The notes beneath the pieces were generated by a model. It was not told the origin of the DNA, ran no database searches, and worked only from the letters and a program-made list of their open reading frames with translations. From assembly GCA_003577145.1 (NCBI GenBank), contig QEUP01000011.1, forward strand, positions 84,175 to 148,174: 64,000 nucleotides of DNA, given 5' to 3'. Made by a program: the position numbers and the translations under genes. Source of the stretch: Acidobacteriota bacterium (GTDB lineage: Bacteria > Actinomycetota > Acidimicrobiia > Acidimicrobiales > Microtrichaceae). Positions 54,162 to 62,712 of the stretch are shown here, piece after piece (the first letter of the stretch is position 1; each line of letters begins with the position of its first letter).

Positions 54162-56294
54162 CTAGCTCCTCGCCACCCGGGTGATGACATCGCGGGTCGG
54201 GTCGAGAACCCAGATGGCGCCGTTGGCGTTGTACACCCCCTGACCCTCGACGGCCAGGGTGTCGAGCTTCTCGAGGGTGTCGAGGTCGAGAAGGTGCAGC
54301 ACTCCCTTGTTGCGGTCGATGACCCACACGCCTTCAGCATTCACTGCCACGCCCTGGGTGAGATCACCGATCGGGACACTCAGGAGCTCGCCGGTTTCGA
54401 GGTCGACACGTGTCACCAGACCGTGGCCCCGCCCGGTCTCGAGCTCGACGCCGACTTCAGCACCCAACGACCCCGGGTCTGTCCAGTCCTCGACCCTTCC
54501 CTGGCCACTCGACACGTATGCCGCGTCCTCGCCGACGGCCATGGCAGAGCGCAGCCCGTCGGGGATCTGCGAGGCTGCCAGGTGGGCACCGTCTTGCAGA
54601 TCGACCCGCCAGATGTCGCCTCGGGAGCCGTACGCATAGATGCCGTCCGGGCCGGCTTGCAGCACCTGAGCCGGCGAGTCCATCTCGGCTACCACCTGCA
54701 TGGATTCGGGATCGATGACGCTCACCGAGGAGGACAACGCGTTGCCGACACACAGCAACCCGTCCCATGCAACGATGGAGGCCGGGAACAAGCCGACCTG
54801 CACCGAACGACCCAGTGCGCCGGTCTGAAGGTCGACCTCGTACACCAGGCTGTCGGTGCCCACGGCCACGTAGGCCTTCTCACCGAGAACCGCAACGTGG
54901 TCGTAGTGGTTGGCCCGGTCGATTGACGCGAACACGAAGTCGTCGAAGTTCTCGTAGATCCAGAGCATCAGGGCACCGAAGGCGTTGTCGGGGTCAACCC
55001 GCTCGATCAGGGTCTCGCCGTCGAGCTCGAAGAAACCCGGTGAGTCCAACAGGGTGCTCCGGACGACATCGAGATCCTCGTCGACTTGCACCAGACGCCC
55101 CTCGGTCGCGCTGGTGACCCACACCGACTTCCCGTCGCCGGCAATGTGCAGCGGATGCTCCACCTGGATCTCGTCGAGCCGCCACTCACCCGCCCCCAGG
55201 CTCGAGCCGGCACCGGCCTGCGCCCCCACCTCCCCTTCGTCATCTGAAGGTGCCCGCCGGTCATCACCACCGGTCACCACTGCTGCGACGGCAAGGGTGA
55301 CCAGGAGGCACACCCCGGAGAGCAGCGCCACAGCGCGCCTGACGCGCACCCGGCGCTGTGGTGGGACGATCGTCTCCTCGGCATCCGACGGCGACGGCGC
55401 CACGCCTTTCGCTTCGACGATGCTGACCGGTGCCGTGCGATGATCCCAGGCGGGCAGCTCCACCGGGTCGGCGCCGTTGGCGATCCTGGCCGCCTGCAAC
55501 GCGTCGACAACCTCGCTCATGGACCCCGGTCGATCAGCTGGGTCTTTGGCCATGCATCGCTCTATTACCGTGACCAGCTCGGGAGGCACCTCGCGGTACC
55601 CGAGATCGGGCACAGGGGCGTCGGCCACTCGCTTGATCGACTGGATTATCGACTCGTCGCCGTACTCCACGAAGGCGGGACGGCCTGCCAGCAGCTCGAA
55701 GAGGGTCGAGCCGAAGGAGTAGATGTCAGACGCCTCCGAGGTCCGGCTGCCGTCGAGCACCTCGGGCGCGGTGTGGGCGATCGACATGCCGAGTTGTCCC
55801 CCCGTCGTGTCGAAGGTCGACTCGACGGCGGCCACGCCGAAGTCGGCAAGCTTGGGTTGGCCCCGTGGTCCCACCAGGATGTTGCCCGGCTTGACGTCAC
55901 GATGAAGGACCCCGGCTCGATGAGCGGCGTTCAGGGCATCGCCCAAGCACACACCGACCCTGGAAGCTTGCTGCCACGAGAGCGGCGTAACGCGTACGAT
56001 CTCGGAGAACGTCCCGCCTGGGAGGTACTCCATGACGAGCACCGGCAGCCCCCCTTCGGTGATCCGGGTGTCGTAGACCTGCACGACGTTGGGGTGCCAG
56101 GACAAGGCGCCGAGCGCGGCCGCTTCCCGGCGGAACTGGCGCATGCCCTTCTCGTCGAGGCGCTGGCGATCGAGGACCTTGAGCGCGACCGACCGTCCCA
56201 ACGCCGTTTGCGTCGCTCGGTAGACGATGGCATTGCCACCGCGGCCTATTTCGACGAGCTCGGTGAACCCGTCGAGTGCCAACGCGACCACCAT
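54162..56294 (-). CDS. Receptor-type Ser/Thr protein kinase with extracellular beta-propeller
   Basis: 710 residues. Kinase domain 8-280: IGRGGNAIVYRA, Lys39, HRDVKPGN catalytic loop (Asp133, Lys135) and DFG at 151-153. A Pro/Arg juxtamembrane part leads to one TM helix (ALLSGVCLLVTLAVAAVV, about 310-330), then a 330-residue extracytoplasmic domain of repeated strand blocks (SVWVTSATEGRLVQVDEDLD and similar), read as a PQQ/NHL-type beta-propeller. ATG 56294 lacks a ribosome-binding site; an in-frame ATG at 56390 lies within the hairpin at 56385-56410. Partner FHA gene downstream. Confidence 0.88.
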   Translation of the reverse strand: MVVALALDGFTELVEIGRGGNAIVYRATQTALGRSVALKVLDRQRLDEKGMRQFRREAAALGALSWHPNVVQVYDTRITEGGLPVLVMEYLPGGTFSEIVRVTPLSWQQASRVGVCLGDALNAAHRAGVLHRDVKPGNILVGPRGQPKLADFGVAAVESTFDTTGGQLGMSIAHTAPEVLDGSRTSEASDIYSFGSTLFELLAGRPAFVEYGDESIIQSIKRVADAPVPDLGYREVPPELVTVIERCMAKDPADRPGSMSEVVDALQAARIANGADPVELPAWDHRTAPVSIVEAKGVAPSPSDAEETIVPPQRRVRVRRAVALLSGVCLLVTLAVAAVVTGGDDRRAPSDDEGEVGAQAGAGSSLGAGEWRLDEIQVEHPLHIAGDGKSVWVTSATEGRLVQVDEDLDVVRSTLLDSPGFFELDGETLIERVDPDNAFGALMLWIYENFDDFVFASIDRANHYDHVAVLGEKAYVAVGTDSLVYEVDLQTGALGRSVQVGLFPASIVAWDGLLCVGNALSSSVSVIDPESMQVVAEMDSPAQVLQAGPDGIYAYGSRGDIWRVDLQDGAHLAASQIPDGLRSAMAVGEDAAYVSSGQGRVEDWTDPGSLGAEVGVELETGRGHGLVTRVDLETGELLSVPIGDLTQGVAVNAEGVWVIDRNKGVLHLLDLDTLEKLDTLAVEGQGVYNANGAIWVLDPTRDVITRVARS

Positions 56295-56384
56295 GGCACC
56301 AAGGTACCAACCGCTGTCCACTGGGCCATGGGTCCAGGTTGCCCTGGGCACCTCGGCGACCGAGGAGGTGACCGCCGAGGTTGC

Positions 56385-56410
56385 GTCCATGGGGATTTGT
56401 CCCCATGGAC
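56385..56410. promoter_or_regulatory. 11-bp stem hairpin upstream of the kinase gene
   Basis: GTCCATGGGGA (56385-56395) and TCCCCATGGAC (56400-56410) are exact reverse complements around the 4-base loop TTTG. The minus-strand ATG at 56390 lies in the stem. It may be an operator, a leader hairpin, or the terminator of unseen transcription. Confidence 0.6.
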
Positions 56411-56702
56411 CGGCGCCTCGGGCCCGGTGCACACTTCTTGTCCGGTAGTCATTCGACCCTCGCCGGGACGAGGTCGCCAGTACCAGTTCGAGTTGGGCGG
56501 TGTGTGAAGCCGATGGACGTGTGTACCGCCTGAGGTTCCCGCCCGATGGACCCGGTCGCCGTCACTTCACGGTGACCGGGTTCACCGGCGTGCCACGGGC
56601 ACCGGTGACAACCATGCAATGTCGGCAAGGATCCCCCGGGTGATCACCGGTGGCATCTCCTCGATCCCGCTGTCGCAGCGATCGCCCCGGCACCCCTAGC
56701 TC

Positions 56703-56752
56703 GTTTTGTGAACCGAAACGGCCCCTATAGGGGCCACGCGCGTTCACAAAAC
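56703..56752. repeat. 45-bp nested palindromic element, copy 2
   Basis: Outer arms GTTTTGTGAAC (56703-56713) and GTTCACAAAAC (56742-56752), inner palindrome GGCCCCTATAGGGGCC (56720-56735), flanks CGAAAC and ACGCGC as in copy 1 apart from one base. It lies 74 bases past the stop of the minus-strand DUF5658-like gene, where a terminator would be expected. Confidence 0.85.
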
Positions 56753-56825
56753 CGGTTAGGTGACCTAGGTGCGGGCCGAGTTCGAGAACGTGTCCTGCTT
56801 CGCGGGGGTTTCACGGCCTGTGCCG

Positions 56826-57158
56826 TCAAACGCCGGGCACCTGCGCGAGCACGAGTGCGTTCCAGCTCACCACCACGGCATAGACCCCCACCACGACCGC
56901 CAAGCCGTGGTCGACCAGACGGGAGCGGGGCGGACAGGCGAGTAGCAGCAGCGCTATCACGGCCACGACGGCGGTCTTGACGAGGACCGGGCCGAGAGTT
57001 CCGTCCATCACCGGCTCCATCAGCGGGTTGACCTCCCGGCCGCCCGCATCGAGCACCAGGCGCGTGACCATTACGTCCAGGTAGTTGAGGACCAGCAGCG
57101 ACGCCGTGAGCATCCATCGGCCGCTCATCGCAGGCCGCATCGTCTCCACGCCGATCAT
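56826..57158 (-). CDS. DUF5658-like membrane protein, copy 1
   Basis: 110 residues, three to four membrane helices. Pattern LVLNYLDVMVTRLVLDAGGREVNPLMEP is typical of DUF5658 proteins (Asn/Asp/Glu residues inside the first helices). ATG 57158 has GGGAGGGAG six bases upstream. Paralogue 117 bases away at 57275-57649. Function unknown. Confidence 0.72.
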   Translation of the reverse strand: MIGVETMRPAMSGRWMLTASLLVLNYLDVMVTRLVLDAGGREVNPLMEPVMDGTLGPVLVKTAVVAVIALLLLACPPRSRLVDHGLAVVVGVYAVVVSWNALVLAQVPGV

Positions 57159-57274
57159 CAGAACTCCCTCCCGCCGTAGTCGGCGCCGCTCGCCAATCGC
57201 CACTGGGCACCATTCGGCACCGACCCCTATGATCGCGCGAGATCACGCTGAGTGGTAGTTCAAGACCGGATTCT

Positions 57275-57649
57275 TCAGCCGAGGGACAAAACGGCCATGT
57301 TCCAGGCCACCACCAGCGCGTAGATGCAGATCACGGCGCTGAGGACCCGGTCGGGAAGCTGCGAGCCCCGCGGGCAGCGGAGCAAGGCGACCACCACCAC
57401 GAACATCACCGCCGCCTTGACCAGGACCGGCACCCAGCTCTGCACCGAGGCAGCCAGCAGCGGGTTGAGCTCCCGGCCCCCAGCCTCGAGCACGAGCGCG
57501 GTCAAGCCGAGATCGAGGACGTTGAGCGAAACGAGGACGACGACATGGAACCAGCGGAACCCGAGGCCGCCGCCGTCGGACTGGACCCGTCGCAGCTCCT
57601 CGCCGCGACCATCGAGGGATTCGGCGACCTGGACCGCTGGCTGGACCAC
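57275..57649 (-). CDS. DUF5658-like membrane protein, copy 2
   Basis: 124 residues. Shares the block LNVLDLGLTALVLEAGGRELNPLL and the closing IYALVVAWN with the neighbouring copy, but has a longer hydrophilic N-terminus. GTG at 57649 with AGGAGG five bases upstream fixes the start. The two probably work together or replace each other; no function known. Confidence 0.72.
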   Translation of the reverse strand: MVQPAVQVAESLDGRGEELRRVQSDGGGLGFRWFHVVVLVSLNVLDLGLTALVLEAGGRELNPLLAASVQSWVPVLVKAAVMFVVVVALLRCPRGSQLPDRVLSAVICIYALVVAWNMAVLSLG

Positions 57650-57782
57650 TCTTCCTCCTGGCCTCGGCTACCCCTGGCTGAATTGATCGCTCAGGTCTGT
57701 ATCGGCGCGACCTGCGCTCCCGGTTGAGCCCCCGGTCGTGGTTCCCTGATCGCTCGCATCCGATTGCGCGGCCCTGGGCGCC

Positions 57783-58253
57783 TCACCCCGGCCCGTCGTC
57801 TGGCGCCTCGCTGCGGTCAGGGGGCCTCGGCGGTCCTGCTCCCGGCGGGGGCGCCTGATAGCCACCCGGCGGGGGGTACGAGCCCGGCGGGGGGTACGAG
57901 CCCGGCGGGGGGTACGAGCCCGGCGGGGGGTACGAGCCCGGCGGAGGCGCCTGATAGCCACCGGGGCCGAACACACCGGGGCCGCCGTAGCCGTACTGGG
58001 CCAGGTAGTCCCGCCCGTAGACCTCCACCCACTGCTGGGCCTCCCTGAGCGCCGGACGCGCCGAGAACCAGTAGATGATCGCGCCCAGCCAGCCGACCAG
58101 GATCACCACCAGCAACCAGGTCGTCTTGTCCTTGCCCGACGCCCACCAGACGAAGTCGTTGTACCTCACCAGCTCGACGATCGCCACGACCCACAGGACG
58201 AAGCCGCCCAGTCCCACGACCGCGATGAGAACCCACAACAGGCCGAAGAGCAT
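57783..58253 (-). CDS. PLDc_N-type membrane protein with Pro-rich repeat tail
   Basis: 156 residues. Two TM helices with WWASGKDKTTWLLVVILVGW between them, typical of the PLD nuclease N-terminal (PLDc_N) domain found alone in actinobacteria. The C-terminal 60 residues are a Gly/Pro/Ser/Tyr tail with four GSYPPP repeats. ATG 58253 or GTG 58262, the latter overlapping the SDR stop. Role unknown; the tail may bind SH3-like or WW-like partners or the cell wall. Confidence 0.75.
   Translation of the reverse strand: MLFGLLWVLIAVVGLGGFVLWVVAIVELVRYNDFVWWASGKDKTTWLLVVILVGWLGAIIYWFSARPALREAQQWVEVYGRDYLAQYGYGGPGVFGPGGYQAPPPGSYPPPGSYPPPGSYPPPGSYPPPGGYQAPPPGAGPPRPPDRSEAPDDGPG
57865..57936 (-). repeat. 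18-bp tandem repeat, 4 copies, encoding GSYPPP
   Basis: Unit CCCGGCGGGGGGTACGAG, four perfect copies (57865-57882 to 57919-57936), flanked on both sides by a related GGCGCCTGATAGCCACC block. Frame-preserving length. Confidence 0.93.
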
Positions 58254-58261
58254 GATCTCCA

Positions 58262-59044
58262 CTAGCCGGCCACCACCCCTCCGTCGACAGCCAGGGCCAG
58301 CCCCGTCACGTAGGACGCGGACTCTGAGCACAGCCAGGTGACGGCCTCGGCGATCTCGTCGGGTACACCGAGGCGCCCCATCGGTGCGGCCCGCCCCATC
58401 CGGTCGAGGGCATCCTCGCTACCGCTGAACTCCTCCAGCATGGCCGTGCGGATCATCCCGGGGCACACCGCGTTGATCCTCAAGCCGTTCGTGGCGTGCT
58501 CGAGCGCGGCGCTCCTGGTGAGGCCGATGACGCCGTGCTTGCTGGCGACGTAAGCGGGGAGCAACGCGAAGCCCCGCGTCCCCGCCCCTGAGGACAGGTT
58601 CACGATGCTGCCGCCTCCCGACTCGAGGATCAGCGGGATCTCTGCCTTCATGCACAAGAAGACCCCGCCGAGGTTGACGTCGAGGGTGCGCTTCCAGTCG
58701 TCGTAGCTCAGCTCGGCGATCGGTCCGAACGTTCCCGGGGTACCGGCGTTGTTGATGGCGATGTCGAGGCGGCCGTGGTCTCCTCGGATGTGGGCGAAGA
58801 GCTCGGCGACGTCGGTCTCCGCAGAGACATCGGCGCGATGGAACGACACCCCGCCAGGCTGATCGCCCAGTTCATCAGCGACCGCTCGTCCCGCTTCGTC
58901 GTCGATGTCGGCTATGACCACCGAGGCGCCGGCAGTGGCGAGACGACGGCATGTGGCCAAGCCGATGCCGGCGGCGCCCCCGGTGACGACCGCGACCTTC
59001 CCCTCAAAGCTGCGAGCAGCGCCTGGCGTCATGATCAGCGTCAA
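58262..59044 (-). CDS. SDR family oxidoreductase
   Basis: 260 residues. TGGAAGIG cofactor loop, NNAG, serine in NLSSG, YVASK active site, PGMIRTAML. A TTG start at 59044 is preceded by AGGAGG, a better site than the ATG at 59032. Classical 3-oxoacyl-ACP-reductase-like SDR with unknown substrate. Divergent from the cNMP-binding gene; the stop overlaps the possible GTG of the next gene. Confidence 0.87.
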   Translation of the reverse strand: MTLIMTPGAARSFEGKVAVVTGGAAGIGLATCRRLATAGASVVIADIDDEAGRAVADELGDQPGGVSFHRADVSAETDVAELFAHIRGDHGRLDIAINNAGTPGTFGPIAELSYDDWKRTLDVNLGGVFLCMKAEIPLILESGGGSIVNLSSGAGTRGFALLPAYVASKHGVIGLTRSAALEHATNGLRINAVCPGMIRTAMLEEFSGSEDALDRMGRAAPMGRLGVPDEIAEAVTWLCSESASYVTGLALAVDGGVVAG

Positions 59045-59158
59045 GCTACCTCCTGGCAGCCAGGGCCGCGGCGGGCCGCTTCCGACCGCTCGGGTGAACT
59101 ACGGTCTTGCCCGCGGCGCCGTGCAAGGCCGGTGCCCGGATCGAACTGGAGAGGGCAC

Positions 59159-59590
59159 ATGGCCGTTGATCCCCACCTGCGCAACGTACCGATCTTCCAG
59201 GACTGCTCGGAGGCCGAGCTGGCCGAGATCACCCGCATGGCCACCCAGATCGAGGTCGAGGCCGGCACCACCCTCGCCACCCAGGGAGAGCTCGGACACG
59301 AGTTCGGTGTGATCATCGAGGGGGAGGCTTCGGTCATCAAGGACGGCCGCAAGGTCAGCACCCTCGGCCCCGGCGACTACTTCGGTGAGATCGCGCTGCT
59401 CGACAGCATCGTGCGCACCGCCTCGGTCGTAGCCGACACCCAGGTGGTGCTCGAGGTGATCGACAAGCGCGGCTTCAACACCTTGCTCGACGACATACCG
59501 TCGCTCTCCCGGAGCCTGCTGCGAGGCGTGGTGCGTCGCTGCGTGGCACTCGACGACGAGCTGCTCGAGATCCGGGCCGACAACGGCTGA
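59159..59590 (+). CDS. Single-domain cyclic-nucleotide-binding protein (intact pocket)
   Basis: 143 residues, one cNMP-binding domain and nothing else. The phosphate-binding cassette is canonical: GDYFGEIALLDSIVRTASV with Glu77 and Arg86. No DNA-binding, kinase or channel part is attached, so output must come through a partner. ATG 59159 after GGAGAGGG. A strong hairpin at 59595-59616 follows the stop. Confidence 0.85.
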   Translation: MAVDPHLRNVPIFQDCSEAELAEITRMATQIEVEAGTTLATQGELGHEFGVIIEGEASVIKDGRKVSTLGPGDYFGEIALLDSIVRTASVVADTQVVLEVIDKRGFNTLLDDIPSLSRSLLRGVVRRCVALDDELLEIRADNG

Positions 59591-60053
59591 TCCGGCCCGG
59601 CGCGACCGCGCCGGGCACCTGCGCCTGCTCAGCGCTAGGGGTCTGCCCCGCCGATCCCCTACCGGCCCATCGACAGACCGGGGATCGTCCCGATTGCAAG
59701 GAGAGGTTCGCGCCTTACCTTCGGATCAAGACAACGCTGGCGCCAAGGCATCAGCACGAAGACATGGCGGCGGCCGGTCCCCGGTCCTGACCTATTGATC
59801 CCCCGTCCGTCCCTCTCCGGGGGCCGGTTCACCGCCAACCCTCGTCGTAGCTCCTGGACTCCCTCACGACCTCCGGGAGCGAGGCGGGCGACCGGACCCG
59901 ACCGTCCTCCCCCTTCGGCTGGCGCGGCCGGGTCCGTGCCGTCGCGTGCCGTCAGCTCAGCGGCGATTCGCACAGCGGAAAGCCACAGGGAAAGGCGCGA
60001 GAAGCAACCCCGCCGCGACCTGACAAAGGGCCTGTTGTCCGGGGACCGGGGTA
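59591..60053. other. 463-base gap; terminator then nothing recognised
   Basis: Starts with the terminator hairpin at 59595-59616. The rest has an open frame on the minus strand with shadow-type composition only. I looked for RNase P, tmRNA, SRP RNA and riboswitch signatures on both strands and saw none. Confidence 0.5.
59595..59616 (+). terminator. GC-rich hairpin after the cNMP-binding gene
   Basis: GCCCGGCGC (59595-59603), loop GACC, GCGCCGGGC (59608-59616): a 9-bp perfect stem five bases after the stop codon. No T-run follows, which is common in high-GC actinobacteria. Confidence 0.65.
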
Positions 60054-60182
60054 CTACGCGAGGAACCGCAGCAGTACGAGGGTGAGCATCAACCCCAGCA
60101 GCACCCATGGTTCGGCGCGCTCCACGAAGCCGCGCCGTGCCCGCTGGAGCGGGCGAAAGCCGGGGTGCTCACGAACAGCCAT
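60054..60182 (-). CDS. Tiny protein with C-terminal membrane helix
   Basis: 42 residues from ATG 60182: a basic segment (FRPLQRARRGFVERAEPW) then VLLGLMLTLVLLRFLA, a single membrane helix at the very end. GAGG lies three bases before the ATG, closer than ideal. No family known; could be a real small membrane protein or chance. Confidence 0.35.
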   Translation of the reverse strand: MAVREHPGFRPLQRARRGFVERAEPWVLLGLMLTLVLLRFLA

Positions 60183-60277
60183 CGCCTCATCAGACGCTCG
60201 AAGCGCCGGCAAGGTTCCGACGAATCCGTGACATCCCCGGGCTGGGACGACCGAGCGACCGGGCGCAGTGCGGTCCA

Positions 60278-61150
60278 TCACGCGGTGAGGCCGAAGCGCT
60301 GGGCGAAGACGTCCATCTCCTCGCGCATCTCGGCCATCTCCCCGGCGACACTCGACACCACGACACGATCGGCACCTTTGGCCTCGGCTGCCTCAAGAGC
60401 AGCGTCGTCGAAGGCAGTCATGTTCGCTCCGAGGGTGAGCTCGATGGAGTCGGGGTCCCTGCCGTTCTCCTCGGCCGTCTGACGCACCAGCGCCACCCGC
60501 TGCGAAAGCGTCTCGTCGTCGAGGCCGAGGGGGTGGTAGCCGTCGGCGTAGAGCCCGGCCCGGCGAGCGGCGGCCTTGCTGTGCCCCCCGACGTGAATTG
60601 GTATCCCCTCGAGCCGGACAGGCCGGGGTTGGCTGTGGACGGTCTCGAATGCGAAGAAGTGGCCGCGGTGGGAAGCCTCGTCGGTGCTCCACAACAGCTT
60701 GAGGATGCCGAGGATCTCGTCGAGGCGCATACCCCGGTCCTCGAAGCCGATACCGGTCGATTCGAGTTCCTCGCGCATCCATCCGACACCGACGCCCAGG
60801 CGCATGCGGCCACCGGAGAGCCGGTCGACGGTGGCGAGGCGCTTGGCCAGGATCAGGGGGTGGTGGTGGGGCGCCACGAGGATGCCGGTGGCGAGGACGA
60901 GCCGCTCGGTACGTCCGGCGAGGAACGCCAGCAGGTCGAGGGGATCGGGGATCGGGCAGTCGTCGGGGAGCGCCATGCGGCCGCTGTCGCTGTAGGGGTA
61001 GCGCTCGGCGTAACCGACGGGAACAACGACGTGCTCGACGGTGTAGATCGACTCGAACCCCAGGTACTCGGCGTGGCGTGCGAACGCCGACATCCATTCG
61101 GGGTCGGCGGTCACGCCCGCCCGGTAGGGAGGCAGGATTCCGAACTTCAC
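60278..61150 (-). CDS. LLM-class F420-dependent oxidoreductase
   Basis: 290 residues, TIM-barrel luciferase-like. Typical blocks: VKFGILPPYRAGV start, GFESIYTVEH, LVLATGILVAPHHHPLILAK, RLGVGVGWMREE, PIHVGGHSKAAARRAG. F420 use is assumed from the branch (TIGR03619-like). GTG at 61150 has no clear ribosome-binding site. It lies between the two single-domain cNMP-binding genes. Confidence 0.87.
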   Translation of the reverse strand: MKFGILPPYRAGVTADPEWMSAFARHAEYLGFESIYTVEHVVVPVGYAERYPYSDSGRMALPDDCPIPDPLDLLAFLAGRTERLVLATGILVAPHHHPLILAKRLATVDRLSGGRMRLGVGVGWMREELESTGIGFEDRGMRLDEILGILKLLWSTDEASHRGHFFAFETVHSQPRPVRLEGIPIHVGGHSKAAARRAGLYADGYHPLGLDDETLSQRVALVRQTAEENGRDPDSIELTLGANMTAFDDAALEAAEAKGADRVVVSSVAGEMAEMREEMDVFAQRFGLTA

Positions 61151-61392
61151 TGCCGTGCACGCTAGCCACCCGCTCACCCGGTGCCACCCCCACCTGCGGT
61201 GGCTGGAGTGGCTGGAGGTGACACCGGGCGGCTGATTCCCTGATGGGACGTGTGGCAGTAGGTGGTGGCGGACCCTTCCCCGAGGAGTGTGCGTTGGGTC
61301 ATGCATCACCCCGGGTCTGTACGGGTGCCAACACCCGCGCACCTGGGTTTGTTCCGCGCCACCCGCTTCTTGTGCCCTGCCGGCCGATTGCC

Positions 61393-61406
61393 TTGAACCG
61401 GTTTCA
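61393..61406. promoter_or_regulatory. KstR-consensus-like site TTGAACCGGTTTCA
   Basis: Fits TnnAACnnGTTnnA at every fixed position. It lies 243 bases upstream of the LLM oxidoreductase start and 15 bases after the stop of the next gene. With only eight fixed bases, about one such match is expected by chance in 64 kb, so weight it lightly. Confidence 0.3.
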
Positions 61407-61420
61407 GTCACGTCCAACCG

Positions 61421-61846
61421 TCAGATGAGGCCGAGGTCGCGCTTGCGGACCTCCAGGCTGAGCAGGCGGAGGAAGGCCCTGCGGATCGCGGGCCGGGCCG
61501 ACACGACGCGCTCGAGGCTGCGCCGGTCGAAGACCACGGCGTGAACCGGCGTCTCGGCGATGGCTGTGACGATCGCTGCCTCCCCGCTCACCTCGTCGAC
61601 GAGGCCCACGGGTGTACCGGCGTTTGCTCGGCGGTGCTCGCCGCTGTCCGACGACAGGCCGACGGTGCCGCTCACGACGATGTAGCCGAGCTCGGGAACC
61701 TGCCCTTGGGACACGAGAGTGGAGCCGGCGTCGATATCGACAGCCGCGGCGATCTCGACGAGCACCCGCCTGTCCCAGCCGGCGAGGTCGCTGAACTGAC
61801 CTATCGACCCGATCGCCCGTTCGGCGTCTGAAGCCCTGTACGCCAT
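61421..61846 (-). CDS. Single-domain cNMP-binding protein, degenerate pocket
   Basis: 141 residues with the CNB beta-roll (GSTLVSQGQVPELGYIVVSG). The cassette reads TPVGLVDEVSGEAAIVTAIA: the FGE Glu and the RTA Arg of a cAMP pocket are missing, so it probably does not bind cyclic nucleotides, or binds something else. ATG 61846 after AAGGGGA. Companion of the intact single-domain protein at 59159, with the LLM oxidoreductase between. Confidence 0.78.
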   Translation of the reverse strand: MAYRASDAERAIGSIGQFSDLAGWDRRVLVEIAAAVDIDAGSTLVSQGQVPELGYIVVSGTVGLSSDSGEHRRANAGTPVGLVDEVSGEAAIVTAIAETPVHAVVFDRRSLERVVSARPAIRRAFLRLLSLEVRKRDLGLI

Positions 61847-61991
61847 GGTCCAATCCCCTTAGCACTCGGAGCACGGCTCCTTCGAGTGTGCGTCGGGTGC
61901 AACCCGGCTCAAATGACCGCCGTCACCGCATAGACGTGAATTGGGCCACAGGCCCAGCGGTGATCCGGCAGACCTCAGTGGTCCGCAGCGC

Positions 61992-62684
61992 TCAGCTCTC
62001 GCGGGGAGGTCGTTGGCCGGTGACGGTGCTGAACACGATTCGGGTCATCGACAGCCGCAGGTCGTCGGTGCGGATCCCCCAGAACTCGAAGCCGTAGCGG
62101 TGTCCGGCGACCTGGGCGAGCATGGCGGCGAGCACTCCCGCGGTGGCATACGGGTCGAGGTCATCAGGGTGACGACCTTCGACCTTCTCGGCACCGATGA
62201 CCTCCGACAAAGCGACGGTGAACTCGTTGAGGAGGCGGCTGCGGATCCCGCGGAAGCGCGGCTCGCCCTCCTCGGTGGCGAACTCCATGACCCTGATGAC
62301 GGGTCGGTACTCCTCCCAGAACGTGAGGAAGCCGTCCACCAACTCCTCGGCTGTCTGGTAGCCGGCCCGGCCTTTCCATCTCCTTCCACGCACGAACGCA
62401 GGAAGGCGGGTCGTGCCGTCCTCGCTCATCCGCTCGGCGAGCACGAGGATGGCGGCCTCGACGTCGGGGAAGTACTGGTAGAAGGTGGCCGGTGAGGTTC
62501 CCGCTTCGCGGGCGATGTCGACGACCTTGAGATCCCGGTAGGAGGTGTTGGCCAGCATCTGCCGGGTGCGTTCGAGCAGCTTCTCGCGGGTGGCCCGGCC
62601 ACGCCGTCCCGGCACCCGCCCGTCGGCAGCTCGCAGGTCCTGCTCGGCGACGACGCCAGAACCCACCGCCTCTGCTTCGCTCAC
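61992..62684 (-). CDS. TetR-family regulator, candidate reader of the CTGAC palindrome
   Basis: 230 residues. After a 25-residue variable N-terminus comes the HTH: TREKLLERTRQMLANTSYRD, DIAREAGTSPATFYQYFPDVE. The ligand domain is long with HPDDLDPYATAGVLAAMLAQ. A CTGAC-N5-TTCAG sequence, one base from the shared palindrome, lies 29 bases upstream, and a perfect copy precedes the next gene upstream. That proximity makes it the leading but unproven candidate regulator for the five-site set. Confidence 0.87.
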   Translation of the reverse strand: MSEAEAVGSGVVAEQDLRAADGRVPGRRGRATREKLLERTRQMLANTSYRDLKVVDIAREAGTSPATFYQYFPDVEAAILVLAERMSEDGTTRLPAFVRGRRWKGRAGYQTAEELVDGFLTFWEEYRPVIRVMEFATEEGEPRFRGIRSRLLNEFTVALSEVIGAEKVEGRHPDDLDPYATAGVLAAMLAQVAGHRYGFEFWGIRTDDLRLSMTRIVFSTVTGQRPPRES

Positions 62685-62712
62685 ACGATCACAGTACTGT
62701 CCCGCCCGTCAC

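Larger units (their letters stand above)
56295..56825. other. 531-base non-coding region with hairpin and palindromic element
   Basis: Holds the kinase leader, the GTCCATGGGGA hairpin (56385-56410), a stretch of short GGTGACCGG/TTCACCGG repeats of unclear meaning at about 56570-56610, and copy 2 of the nested palindrome at 56703-56752. No coding frame is convincing. Confidence 0.5.

Noticed and set aside
59659..60108. Minus-strand open frame of 149 residues in the large gap
   Set aside because: Arg/Pro/Gly-rich composition, no family resemblance and no ribosome-binding site; typical of open frames in GC-rich DNA.
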